Positions 1-9,213 of a DNA stretch of 64,000 nt are shown piece after piece (the stretch's first letter is position 1; the number at the start of each line of letters is the position of its first letter). The position numbers and the translations under genes were made by a program. This DNA is from Delphinapterus leucas (taxonomy: Eukaryota; Chordata; Mammalia; Artiodactyla; Monodontidae): positions 1,610,814-1,674,813 of the forward strand of contig NW_022098008.1 in the NCBI RefSeq assembly GCF_002288925.2, given 5' to 3'. The notes under the pieces are model-generated. The model did not search any database. It worked only from the letters and a program-made list of their open reading frames with translations, and was not told the origin of the DNA.

Positions 1-1230
1 GGAAAGGTCACCACCACGAACGTCGGAGTGAGTGTTCAAGCAAACACAAACACATCTTTTTAATTTCGGCTGGATTGATTAGATAACAATTGGAGGGTGT
101 CACAGGTCAGGAGGCGCGAGCCGCCGGTCAGCGGAGAGAAAGGAGGCTGGCCCGGGGCGCCCTGCCCCTTGGTGCCCCTGCTCTTGTCTCTGCAAATGAA
201 GAAATGCCCACCCCGGACCCCACGGCTTTGAAGAGAGCCGTGCACAGGGCTAAGGCCACACTGGAGTCAATGCAGGCTAGAGAGACACTCTGTTTGAAGT
301 CAAGTACACAAAGGCTCTTCAATGTCATAAAGGCGAGAACTAACCCCCGTGCCTGAGACCTGGCCTTGCTGACACCTGCCCGGGGACCTGCGTGGCGGGT
401 TTCAGGCCCCAGAGCGTGGCCATGGGTCTTCCAAGCTAGGGCGGTGGTGCGGGCAGTGCACATCCCAGGGCTTCCGTGGCCGGCTCACAGTTGGCACCAC
501 AGCTGCCACCGGGGTTACGGGGACGGCGGGGCGGATGACCCTGGGGAGGCCGAGAGATGCAGGGTTGGGATCTATATGCAAACCATGAACACTTCAACTG
601 AAAAGTCAGAGAAGGAAATAGATGGAAATTCACAAACAGGCAAATACATGAATATTTAAGTGTGAAAATACGTTCAGTCTCACAAAGAATCTGATATGTA
701 CATATGCAAGGAATAGAATAACATTTTTGCCAATTAAAATTGGCAATTATTTTCTAAAAATATGAATGCCCAGGAGTTCCTACGAAGCTCCTGTCCTCTG
801 GTCAGCAGGGCAAGTCCAGAGCTGCTTTGCAAAGCTTCATTCTCAGTGAGAACAGAGATCAGAACAGAGACACGGCTCCGGGGACACCACACACGGGCCT
901 CATTTCCCCCACTGTCCTGGTGGGGAGGCTTTGGCCACGGGCAGCTGCATGCCCAGCACAGGCTTGCTCACCCGCGTCTTCATGGCCAAGGGTTTTGCAG
1001 ACAGCAGCAGGATGGGAGCCGTGGGTAGACCAGCACAGCACAGCAACTGGGGAAGCAGCCCCTGCTCTGGCCGGGGACAGCCAGCAGCTACTCTCCCAGC
1101 TTTTTCTCTCGCATTCCAGAGAACATTCTAGAATGCAAGTCAGGGAGTGTAACATTATTATTACCTGGCCACCCTTCAGTCTGCTCTAACTTATGGAAGA
1201 AGAAAGCCATCTTCGGTGCAACAGCAGGCT
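1..1230. other. single-copy DNA, no gene seen
   Basis: The first 560 bases are GC-rich with scattered CpGs, and an AT-rich patch follows at about 640-770. The short open frames on both strands overlap one another, lack recognisable domains and look like chance. I recognise no repeat here. Confidence 0.5.
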
Positions 1231-1356
1231 TTATTTTTTTGGCCGCACTGCAAGGCATATGGGATATTAGTTCCCCTACCAGGACCAGGGATCGAACCTG
1301 CGCCCCCTGCAGTGGAAGCTTGGAGTCTTCATCACTGGACCGCCAAGGAAGTCCCT
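1231..1356 (-). mobile_element. tRNA-derived SINE, CHR-1 type
   Basis: The element is read on the minus strand, with its head at 1356. It has the cetartiodactyl SINE head (CTTCCTTGGCGGTCC at the right end, then a diverged B-box-like GGTTCGATCCC) and ends in an A-rich tail, seen as T-run 1236-1242 on the plus strand. An 8-base near-match, CAGCAGGC at 1223-1230 and CAGCGGGC at 1357-1364, may be the target-site duplication. It is shorter than the CHR-2 copies and lacks their GTGAGCCATGGC body. Confidence 0.85.
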
Positions 1357-2009
1357 CAGCGGGCATCTAGAACTGATGACGCCACACCTCCTAACAGACT
1401 CCTTGCCGCTACTTGGGGTCCGGCTGTCCCAGGTCTAGCCCAGCTGGGCCCCCTCCCACTCTTTCCCCTGGGCACCCTCACAGTGGAGCCCAAGAATGTG
1501 GGTATCAGTACCTCATTTTTACCAGAACTAACACCGGGCAACTTTTGGAAAACCCAGATAACTTACCCTGAGACCAGGGAGCTAAATTTAGAACAAGAGG
1601 CCATGCCTGCATTTGAACAGAGCCGAGCGTAAAGAATAATGCCCGTGTGCATTTGTGCTTGTTGGTTGAAGCAGAAAAAATTTCCAACTTGATTCGTACT
1701 TTGTGCAATCGCTGTGAACCTGGCTGCCTTCCATCTTCCAAAAGTTTATGGGTTGAAGGGTAACAAAGGCAAGGAAAACACATTTTGTTCCCTTTCTATT
1801 AAGATTCATTCATGAAATATATAAGGTTAAAAATAAACCTCCCAGCTTATGACTGAAGCAAAACCCCTAAAGGCATGCGGATGTTTCCCGAGAGAAGTTA
1901 CTTGTCGTCTGTGCTCTTTGCTGATGGGTTTTGTCAGCTACTGATGGCTGAGGCAATAAGCTCTGTTGTTCATCAATGGTCATCTGTTTGACGTCTAGCT
2001 ATTGTGGGC
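1357..2009. other. single-copy DNA, no gene seen
   Basis: I see no recognisable exon or repeat. A short direct repeat, CTAGCTATTGTGG, occurs at about 1995-2024 at the boundary of the next SINE. Confidence 0.5.
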
Positions 2010-2163
2010 CTCTAGCTATTGTGGCCTCTTCCGTTGCGGAGCACAGGCTCCGGACGTGCAGGCTCAGCGGCCATGGCTCACGGGATCCTCCCGGACCGGG
2101 GCACGAACCCGCGTCCCCTGCATCGGCAGGCGGACTCTCAACCACCGCGCCACCAGGGAAGCC
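2010..2163 (-). mobile_element. CHR-2 type SINE with internal deletion
   Basis: This is a minus-strand CHR-2 SINE with its head at 2163. It keeps the GTTGCGGAGCACAGGCTCCGG and GGCACGAACCCGCGTCCCC blocks seen in the other copies. About 24 bases between the GTGAGCCATGG block and the GGGATCCTCCCGG block are missing compared with the copy at 10977-11187. A 6-base GACGTC occurs just outside both ends (1990-1995 and 2168-2173) and may be the target-site duplication. Confidence 0.9.
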
Positions 2164-2564
2164 CATAGACGTCATTCTTGAAACAGGCTGCTGATTTACG
2201 GATTGGTCCTCTTTCCCAGGGTTGATGCGGACAGCCGTGGTCAGCTCCGGCCGCCTGGGGATGGACAAGCGTCCTGTCCCCCTGCGGGCCTTGGCCCCCT
2301 CGCTCTGCCCTCCCCCCACTCATCCTCCTTTCTCATCCGTAGGTCCAAGCCTGGGCTTTCTCAGAGGAACCCCACTGGCTGCTCCTGTGGACTTGATCTC
2401 CTCCCCTGTCCTCCTCTCCTTGTCAGGACACAGGGCAACTCTTCAACTTCGTCGTAGCGAAGCCTGGGGCTCAGGAATGAAGGCTTTAAAAACAACGTTC
2501 ACCCTGTTCCCTTGCGGAAATGAATAAATACGTTTGTTTTAGAATTTTTTAGGGTTTTTAAAAA
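2164..2564. other. single-copy DNA, no gene seen
   Basis: The stretch is GC-rich, with overlapping short open frames on both strands and no recognisable domain. I see no repeat. Confidence 0.45.
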
Positions 2565-2816
2565 ATCTTATTGTAGTACAGAATGTGTTAGTTTCAGGGG
2601 TACAGCAAAGTAGTTCAGTTATATCTATACATGTACCCATTCTTTTACAGATTATTTTCCCATATAAGTTATTACAGAATATTGACTAGAGCTCCCTGTG
2701 CTGTACAGTAGGTCCTTGTTGGTTATATCTATTTCATATATGGTAGTGTGTACATGTTAATCCCAAGCTCCTAATTTATCCCTCCCCACCAAGTTTCCCC
2801 TTTGGTAACCTTAGGC
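2565..2816 (-). mobile_element. L1 3'UTR fragment
   Basis: Read on the minus strand, this has the hallmarks of a cetartiodactyl L1 3' end: GGAGGGATAAATTAGGAG, then TAGGTCCT- and AGGGAGCT-type blocks, then GTACCCCTGAAACTAACAC. It is diverged from the intact 3' end at 8519-8740, so it is an older insertion. No clear target-site duplication is visible. Confidence 0.85.
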
Positions 2817-3299
2817 TTGCTTTTAAAGATTTAAATTATCTACGTGCTGGACCCTCTCTTTGGGCATCAGGAGGATCTCTGTGTCCACAGGGCAAAGTGC
2901 TCTGGGAAGGGCCCGGTGTCAGCAGAGCCAGCCCTAACCAAGATTAACGACCCATCTCTCTCCCGATCAGGGCCGGGCCAGCTATCGGGTGTTGCCGGAC
3001 ACCTCGACAGCACTGACAGATACGGGAGCCACGGTATCAGACTACAGAGAAGCCTCTGTGTTTTCTTTTCTTTTTGGCATTGTCAGTGTGTGTTGTCGCA
3101 AATCAACATTTATTTATCAAAATCTATGTCTGGGGCATTTCATTTTACTCTCCTGTGTCTCCATCTTTTCATCTGTTAGTAGATAGAGTCACTCATATCA
3201 CACAGCTGGGCTCTGACACACAGAATTGACACACAAGAAATTAAAGATCAAATCAGTGAATTTCATGCGTTTCTGTGCCATTTAATAAGATGTATTCTC
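2817..3299. other. single-copy DNA, no gene seen
   Basis: No exon or repeat is recognised. The open frame at 2844-3179 has no domain that I know. Confidence 0.45.
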
Positions 3300-3600
3300 T
3301 CATATAATTATAAAAATAACAGTTTTTTCTGTCAAATTTAAACAATTATAGATATATAATTTTACATATTTTATAAATATACTCTTAGGTGTAATTATAA
3401 TACATATGTATAAATATATAATATATATTATATAAAATATATAAAATTATATATATCTTTCTTGATCAGAAGTGCTCAGTTATAGAATTATAAGTAATTT
3501 GTATTTTATTATCCACACTTTTCCATAATTTTTAAAATGTTACAGAATTTATATTATACATTTATTGTAGTTAGTATCTGTAATGATATAAACTGGTATC
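3300..3600. repeat. AT-rich low-complexity block
   Basis: The sequence is dominated by A and T with TATATA and ATTATA runs, densest at about 3340-3470. It has no coding potential. Confidence 0.85.
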
Positions 3601-3920
3601 ATTATGTATATAAAGGCTAGAATTCTGGAGAAACTCCATGAAAGCACTGTGCTCTCAGGGAACATAAAATATTTTTACTTCTTCTTGCTTCCAGGGAGCT
3701 TCTAATCTAGTAAGGCAGTAAGCACTTGAAAACAAATAGACATAGAAATAAAATGCTTTCATGAGAATTCATATTAATAGGAAATCAATGCTACAAGTAA
3801 ATGGATGATTTATCAGCAATGACCCTTATAGGCAGTAGTCATATCACTTTGGAGAAAGGTAGGGAAAGGCCTAAATGCTAACTTCAGCACTGTAAATGTT
3901 TAGCATGATATAAATGCTTT
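3601..3920. other. single-copy or very old repeat DNA
   Basis: The phrase around 3695-3760 (GGAGCTTCTAATCTAGTAAG, then an A-rich stretch) resembles an ancient mammalian repeat that often lies upstream of MIR-like sequence. The match is too weak to name. Confidence 0.3.
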
Positions 3921-4062
3921 AGCATGATGTAAATCCTTTCTATACATTATTCCATTTCATCTCATAACAACCTTAGAATACAACCTTAACACCTCTCTTT
4001 TACAGACCTTAGAGAAGAGACTGTTCAGACGTGGAATTTACTTGAAGTCACACAGCAAGGCT
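3921..4062 (+). mobile_element. MIR SINE fragment
   Basis: The order of blocks is that of a MIR core and 3' part: an ATTCCATTTCATCTCATAAC-like block, then TTTTACAGACC, then GTCACACAGCAAGG at 4048-4061. It is strongly diverged, as expected for this ancient family. Confidence 0.75.
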
Positions 4063-4160
4063 GGGAGGGGTCGATGTCTGGAGGGAGAGAGTCAATGCGT
4101 GCAGTCTGGACGGGCAGAGGGGCGGGAGGGGGTGTTCCAGGCAGGCTGAATGGATTAAAC

Positions 4161-4174
4161 AAAAACAAAGAGGG
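4161..4174. repeat. target-site duplication, left copy
   Basis: AAAAACAAAGAGGG here is identical to 8299-8312. The match continues imperfectly to about 4181 (GCGTTGT versus TGTGTTGT, one of the differences being a CpG change). The pair flanks the whole L1 and defines it as one insertion. Confidence 0.85.
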
Positions 4175-4181
4175 GCGTTGT

Positions 4182-4730
4182 GTCTCCATTGTCATTTGTT
4201 TCTAGGTATATTTTGATTTCCTCTTTGATTTCTTCAGTGATCATTTCGTTATTAAGTAGTGTATGGTTTAGCCTCCAGGCGTTTGTATGTTTTACAGATC
4301 TGTTCCTGCAATTGATGTCTAGTCTCATAGCGTTGTGGTCGGAAAAGATACTTGATACAATTTCAATTTTCTTAAATTTACCAAGGCTTGATTTGTGACC
4401 CAAGATATGATCTATCCTGGAGAATGTTCCATGAGCACTTGAGAAAAATGTGTATTCTGTTGTTTTTGTATGGAATGTCCTATAAATATCAATTAAGTCC
4501 ATCTTGTTTAATGTATCATTTAAAGCTTGTGTTTCCTTATTTATTTTCATTTTGGATGATATGTCAATTGGTGAAAGTGGGGTGTTAAAGTTCCCTACTA
4601 TGATTGTGTTACTGTTGATTTCCCCTTTTATGGCTGTTAGTATTGGCCTTATGTATTGAGGTGCTGCTATGTTGGGTGCATAAATATTTACAATTGTTAT
4701 ATCTTCCTCTTGGATCGATCCCTTGATGAC
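4182..4730 (-). pseudogene. L1 ORF2 endonuclease segment, inverted
   Basis: The minus strand encodes the C-terminal half of the L1 apurinic-type endonuclease that nicks target DNA. The catalytic-site neighbourhoods are visible as FFSSAHGTFSRIDHILG and, further on, IFSDHNAMRL, which hold the family's conserved Asp and His. After the endonuclease the frame reads LETNDNGDT and then runs into the flank. The start of the endonuclease is missing. The plus-strand part that would follow begins at about 4731 on the other side of the inversion junction. Confidence 0.9.
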
Positions 4731-5483
4731 CCAAAACCTATAGGATGCAGCAAAAGCAGTTCTAAAAGGGAAGTTTATAGCAATACAATCCTACCTTAAG
4801 AAACAGGAAACATCTCGAATAAACAACCTAACCTTGCATCCAAAGCAATTAGAGAAAGAAGAACAAAAACACCCCAAAGTTAGCAGAAGGAAAGAAATCA
4901 TAAAGATCAGATCAGAAATAAATGAAAAAGAAATGAAGGAAACGATAGCAAAGATCAATAAAACTAAAAGCTGGTTCTCTGAGAAGATAAACAAAATGAT
5001 AAACCATTAGCCAGACTCATCAAGAAAAAAAAGGGAGAAGACTCAAATCAATAGAATTAGAAATGAAAAAGGAGAAGTAACTATTGACACTGCAGAAATA
5101 CAAAAGATCATGAGAGATTACTACAGGCAACTCTATGCCAATAAAATGGACAACCTGGAAGAAATGGACAAATTCTTAGAAATGCACAACCTGCCAAGAC
5201 TGAATCAGGAAGAAATAGAAAATATGAACAGACCAATCACAAGCACTGAAATTGAGACTGTGATTTAAAATCTTCCAACAAACAAAGCCCAGGACCAGAT
5301 GACTTCACAGGCGAATTCTATCAAACATTTAGAGAAGAGCTAACACCTATCCTCCTCAAACTCTTCCAAAATATAGCAGAGGGAGGAACACTCCCAAACT
5401 CATTCTACGAGGCCACCATCACGCTGATACCAAAACCAGACAAGGATGTCACAGAGACAGAAAACTACAGGCCAATATCACTG
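4731..5483 (+). pseudogene. L1 ORF2 linker between endonuclease and RT
   Basis: The plus strand resumes ORF2 with AKAV- and GKFIAIQSYLKKQE-like coding and continues through the lysine-rich linker to the N-terminal RT region. A TAA near 5265 (GTGATTTAAAATC) interrupts the frame, apparently through a one-base change relative to other copies. I see no other feature here. Confidence 0.8.
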
Positions 5484-6245
5484 ATGAACATAGATGCAAA
5501 AATCCTCAACAAAATACTAGTAAACAGAATCCAACAGCACATTAAAAGGATCATACATCATGATCAAGTGGGGTTTATTCCAGGGATGCAAGGATTCTTC
5601 AACATACACAAATCAATCAATGTGATACACCATATTAATAAACTGAAGGAGAAAAACCATATGATCATATCAATAGATGCAGAGAAAGCTTTTGACAAAA
5701 TTCAACACCCATTTATGATAAAAACCCTGCAGAAAATAGACATAGAGGGAACTTTCCTCAACATAATAAAGGCCATATATGACAAACCCACAGTCAACAT
5801 TGTCCTCAATGGTGAAAAACTGAAAGCATTTCCACTAAGATCAGGAACAAAACAAGGTTGTCCACTCTCACCACTCTTATTAAACATAGTTTTGGAAGTT
5901 TTAACCACAGCAATCAGAGAAGAAAAGGAAATAAAAGGAATCCAAATCAGAAAAGAAGAAGTAAAGCTGTCACTGTTTGCAGATGACATGATACTATATG
6001 TAGAGAATCCTAAAGACGCTACCAGAAAACTACTAGAGCTAATCAATGAATTTGTTAAAGTAGCAGGATACAAAATTAATGCACAGAACTCTCTGGCATT
6101 CCTATACACTAATGATGAAAAATCTGAAAGTGAAATCAAGAAAACACTCCCATTTACCATTGCAACAAAAATAATAAAATATCTAGGAATAAACCTACTA
6201 AAGGGACATAAGACCTGTATGCAGAAAATTATAAGACACTGGTGA
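5484..6245 (+). pseudogene. L1 ORF2 reverse transcriptase domain fragment
   Basis: An open frame of 253 codons covers the core of the L1 reverse transcriptase, which copies L1 RNA at the nicked target. Visible motifs are [15 protein letters not shown] (first catalytic Asp block, about residues 64-78), [14 protein letters not shown] (about 119-132) and LFADDMILY, with FADD at about residues 165-168, coding bases 5976-5987. The catalytic aspartates are intact. The frame ends at a TGA, and ORF2 continues in another frame from about 6242. The isolated fragment cannot act alone because the endonuclease part is inverted and the C-terminus is disrupted. Confidence 0.9.
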
Positions 6246-6674
6246 AAGAAATTAAATATGATACAAATAGATGGAGAGATATACCATGTTCTTGGAGTGG
6301 AAGAATCAACATTGTGAAAATGACTCTAACTACCCAAAGCAATCTACAGATTCAATGCAATCCCTATCAAACTACCAATGGCATTTTTCACAGAACTAGA
6401 TCAAAAAATTTCACAATTTGTATGGAAACACAAAAGACTCCGAATAGCCAAAGCAATCTTGAGAACAAAAAACGGAGCTGGAGGAATCAGGCTTCCTGAC
6501 TTCAGACTTTACTACAAAGCTACAGTAATCAAGACAGTATGGTTCTGGCACAAAAACAGAAATATAGATCAATGGAACAGGATAGAAAGCCCAGAGATAA
6601 ACCCACACACATATGGTCACCTTATCTTTGATAAAGGAAGCAGGAATTTACAGTGGAGAAAGGACAACCTCTTC
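6246..6674 (+). pseudogene. L1 ORF2 thumb region, frameshifted
   Basis: ORF2 continues after the RT core in shifted frames (6242-6499 and 6378-6674). [16 protein letters not shown] and [22 protein letters not shown] coding is recognisable. It is cut by the SINE insertion at 6691. Confidence 0.8.
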
Positions 6675-6690
6675 AATAAGTGGTGCTGGG
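6675..6690. repeat. SINE target-site duplication, left copy
   Basis: AATAAGTGGTGCTGGG matches AATAAGTGTTGCTGGG at 6899-6914 at 15 of 16 bases. The duplicated target is L1 ORF2 sequence. Confidence 0.92.
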
Positions 6691-6898
6691 GGGGTTCTCT
6701 GGTGGTACAGTGGTTGAGAGTGTGCCTGCCGATGCAGGGGACATGGGTTCTTGCCCCGGTCCTGGAAGATCCCACATGTCGCGGAGCAGCTGGGCCTGTG
6801 AGCCATGGCTGCTGAGCCTGCGTGTCCAGAGCCTGTGCTCTGCAACGGGAGAGGCCACAACAGTGAGAGGCCTGCATACCGCAAAAAAAATAAAATAA
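6691..6898 (+). mobile_element. CHR-2 type SINE inside L1 ORF2
   Basis: This is a full-length plus-strand SINE: tRNA-like head GGTTCTCTGGTGGTACAGTGG, a B-box-like GGGTTCTTGCC, the body with GTGAGCCATGGC and CTCTGCAACGGGAGAGGCC, and a tail of A8 followed by TAAAATAAAA. It inserted after the host L1, so it dates the L1 as older than this copy. It interrupts the L1 ORF2 frame. Confidence 0.95.
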
Positions 6899-6914
6899 AA
6901 TAAGTGTTGCTGGG
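6899..6914. repeat. SINE target-site duplication, right copy
   Basis: AATAAGTGTTGCTGGG is the right partner of 6675-6690. Confidence 0.92.
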
Positions 6915-7822
6915 AAAACTGGACAGGTACATGTAAAAGTATGAGGTTAGATCACTCTCTAACACCATACACAAAAATAAGCTCAAAATGGATTAGAGAC
7001 CTAAATGTGAGGCCAGAAACTATCAAACTCTTAGAGGAAAACACAGGCAGAACACTCTATGTCATAAATCACAGCAAGATCCTTTTTGACCCACCTCCTA
7101 GAGAAATGGAAATAAAAACAAAAATAAGCAAATGTGACCTAATGAAACTTCAAAGCTTTTGCACAGCAAGGGAAACCATAAACAAGACGAAAAGACAACC
7201 CTCAGAATGGGAGAAAACATTTGCAAATGAAGCAACTGACAAAGGATTAATCTCCAAAATTTACAAGCAGCTCATGCAGCTCAATAACAAAAAAACAAAC
7301 AGCCCAATCCAAAAATGGACAGAAGATCTAAACAGACATTTCTCCAAAGAAGATATACAGATTGCCAACAAACACATGAAAGAATGCTCAACATCATTAA
7401 TCATTAGAGAAATGCAAATCAAAACTACAATGAGATATCATCTCACACCAGTCAGAATGGCCATCATCAAAAAATCTAGAAACAATAAATGCTGGAGAGG
7501 GTGTGGAGAAAAGGGAACACTCTTGCACTGCTGGTGGGAATGGGAATTGGTACAGCCACTATGGAGAACAGTATGGAGGTTCCTTAAAAAACTACAAATA
7601 GAACTACCATACGACCCAGCAATCCCACTACTGGGCATATACCCTGAGAAAACCAAAATTCAAAAAGAGTCGTGTACCAAAATGTTCATTGCAGCTCTAT
7701 TTACAATAGCCCAGAGATGGAAACAACCTAAGTGTCCATCATCAGATGAATGGATAAAGAAGTTGTGGCACATATATACAATGGAATATTACTCAGCCAT
7801 AAAAAGAAAAGAAATTGAGTGA
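6915..7822 (+). pseudogene. L1 ORF2 C-terminal domain fragment
   Basis: An open frame of 293 codons (6941-7822) carries the C-terminal third of L1 ORF2, the RNA-binding region with its cysteine-rich motif. The motif is readable as [18 protein letters not shown] at about residues 184-201. Other L1 copies have Cys at the last position, where this copy has Trp. The frame ends naturally in [12 protein letters not shown], followed by a stop, at the usual ORF2 end. It is separated from the rest of ORF2 by the SINE at 6691-6898. Confidence 0.88.
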
Positions 7823-8298
7823 TTTGTGATGAGATGGATAGACCTAGAGTCTGTCATACAGAGTGAAGTAAGTCAGAAAGAGAAAGACAAATACCGTATG
7901 CTAACACATATATATGGAATTTAAGAAAAAAAAAATGTCATGAAGAACCTAGGGGTAAGATAGGAATAAAGACACAGACCTACTAGAGAATGGACTTGAG
8001 GACGCAGGGAGGGGGAAGGGTAAGCTGAGACAAAGCAAGAGAGAGGCATGGACATATACACACTACCAAACGTAAAATAGATAGCTAGTGGGAAGCAGCC
8101 ACATAGCACAGGGAGATCAGCTCGGTGCTTTGTGACCACCTAGAGGGGTGGGATAGGGAGGGTGGGAGACGCAAGAGGGAAGAGATATGGGAACATATGT
8201 ATATGTATAACTGATTCACTTTGTTACAAAGCAGAAACTAACACACCATTGTAAAGCAATTATACTCCAATAAAGATGTAAAAAAATAAAATAAAATA
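7823..8298 (+). mobile_element. L1 3'UTR and poly(A) tail
   Basis: The 3'UTR contains the GACACAGACCTACTAGAGAA and GACCACCTAGAGGGGTGG blocks that recur at 63.3-63.6 kb. AATAAA lies at 8269-8274 and an impure A-rich tail follows (AAAAAAATAAAATAAAATAA). Confidence 0.92.
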
Positions 8299-8312
8299 AA
8301 AAACAAAGAGGG
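8299..8312. repeat. target-site duplication, right copy
   Basis: AAAAACAAAGAGGG is the right partner of 4161-4174. Confidence 0.85.
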
Positions 8313-8324
8313 TGTGTTGTTTTT

Positions 8325-8740
8325 TTATTTTTTAGATTCCACATATAAGCGATATCATATGATATTTGTCTTTCTCTGTCTGACTTGCTTCATTTAGAAT
8401 GACAATCTCTAGGTCCATCCGTGTTGCTGCAAATGGCATTATTTCATTCCTTTTTATGGCTGAGTAATATTGCATTGTATATATGTACCATATCTTCTTT
8501 ATTCTTTTGTCTGTCCATACAAGTGAACTTATTTACATGACAGAAATAGACCCACAGACATAGAAAATAAACTTATAGATACCAAAGAGGAACGGAGAGT
8601 GGAGGGATAAATTAGGAGTTTGGAATTAACATACACACACTATTTATATATAAAACTATATATGTATAACTGATTCACTTTGCTGTACCCCTGAAACTAA
8701 CACAACATTGTAAATCAACTATACTTCAGTAAAAAAAAAA
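8325..8740 (+). mobile_element. second short L1, also 5'-inverted
   Basis: Bases 8325-8518 are minus-strand L1 (end of ORF2 and start of 3'UTR; on the minus strand GGAATGAAATAATGCC then AGAGAAAGACAAATATC). Bases 8519-8740 are plus-strand 3'UTR ending CACTTTGCTGTACCCCTGAAAC, then ATTGTAAATCAACTATAC, then a poly(A). As in the neighbouring L1, the two halves join where they would be contiguous. Its 3'UTR type differs from that of 7823-8298, so it is a separate, older family. A target-site duplication is doubtful (AAAGAGGGTG near 8305 versus AATAGGGGGTG near 8740). Confidence 0.85.
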
Positions 8741-8955
8741 TAGGGGGTGCACAAGTGTGGAGGTTTTAGGAAACTGTGAACGAGCACATTTGATTGGTGA
8801 GAATGACTCCAGCAGAGGAGCTTGACAAAGGGGGATGGGTGGCCCATGGAGCCACAGAGACCAACCTTGAGGTCCTTCTCCATATGCAGTGGACAGTAAC
8901 AGCCACTCCATCAACTGTAAGAATTCAGTAACATAATATCTGGAAGTGTCCACAC

Positions 8956-9213
8956 CTAATCAGCTTTCAGCAAAAGGCACCTGTTTTTCCTATAGGATAT
9001 GAATTTCAGCACATCATCTGACAGCATCACGGATGGGTCCAGTGGGTCCACGCCAGCCTGGAAGAGGACACCTAGCGATGTCCTCAGACCCTGTCCTAGG
9101 TTCTTATTGTCCAACAGTTGAATCAGTGTCCTTAATGAGGGGACAGGTACCACCCCACACAGGCAGATGGCAGAGTGCCGAAGGGCATTTATTAAGAGGA
9201 ACGTTCTAATCAG
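8956..9213 (-). other. unrecognised protein-like open frame, possible exon or gene relic
   Basis: On the minus strand 85 codons are open from just after a TAA (9214-9216) to TAG (8956-8958). There is no ATG near the start. The translation is rich in Leu/Val/Ile with few prolines or low-complexity runs and reads like a folded helical segment, for example LIQLLDNKNLGQGLRTSLGV and VMLSDDVLKFISYRKNR. A sequence like TTAACTGATTAG just upstream resembles a branch point and acceptor AG, and ACAG/GTGCCT inside the end is a possible donor. I do not recognise the family. It could be an exon, a decayed processed copy or chance. Confidence 0.2.

Larger units (their letters stand above)
4175..8298 (+). 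mobile_element. L1 retrotransposon, 5'-truncated and 5'-inverted
   Basis: This is one L1 insertion of about 4.1 kb. The right part (4731-8298) is in plus orientation and runs from the middle of ORF2 through the 3'UTR to AATAAA at 8269-8274 and an A-rich tail. The left part (about 4182-4730) is inverted and carries the endonuclease region of ORF2. The two parts meet almost exactly where they would be contiguous in an intact element, which is the signature of twin priming. A CHR-2 SINE sits inside at 6691-6898. No 5'UTR or ORF1 is present. ORF2 carries an in-frame stop near 5265, several frameshifts and the SINE, so the copy is dead. Divergence is modest, so I infer a cetacean-age insertion. 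Confidence 0.93.

Noticed and set aside
1231..1356. Functional tRNA gene
   Set aside because: The tRNA-like box sequences belong to SINE heads; no intact cloverleaf or terminator is present in this or the other SINE copies.
6680..6898. Short open frames on both strands that recur at 10966-11204, 32765-33054 and 40517-40838
   Set aside because: They are translations of CHR-2 SINE copies; the same peptides recur in every copy.
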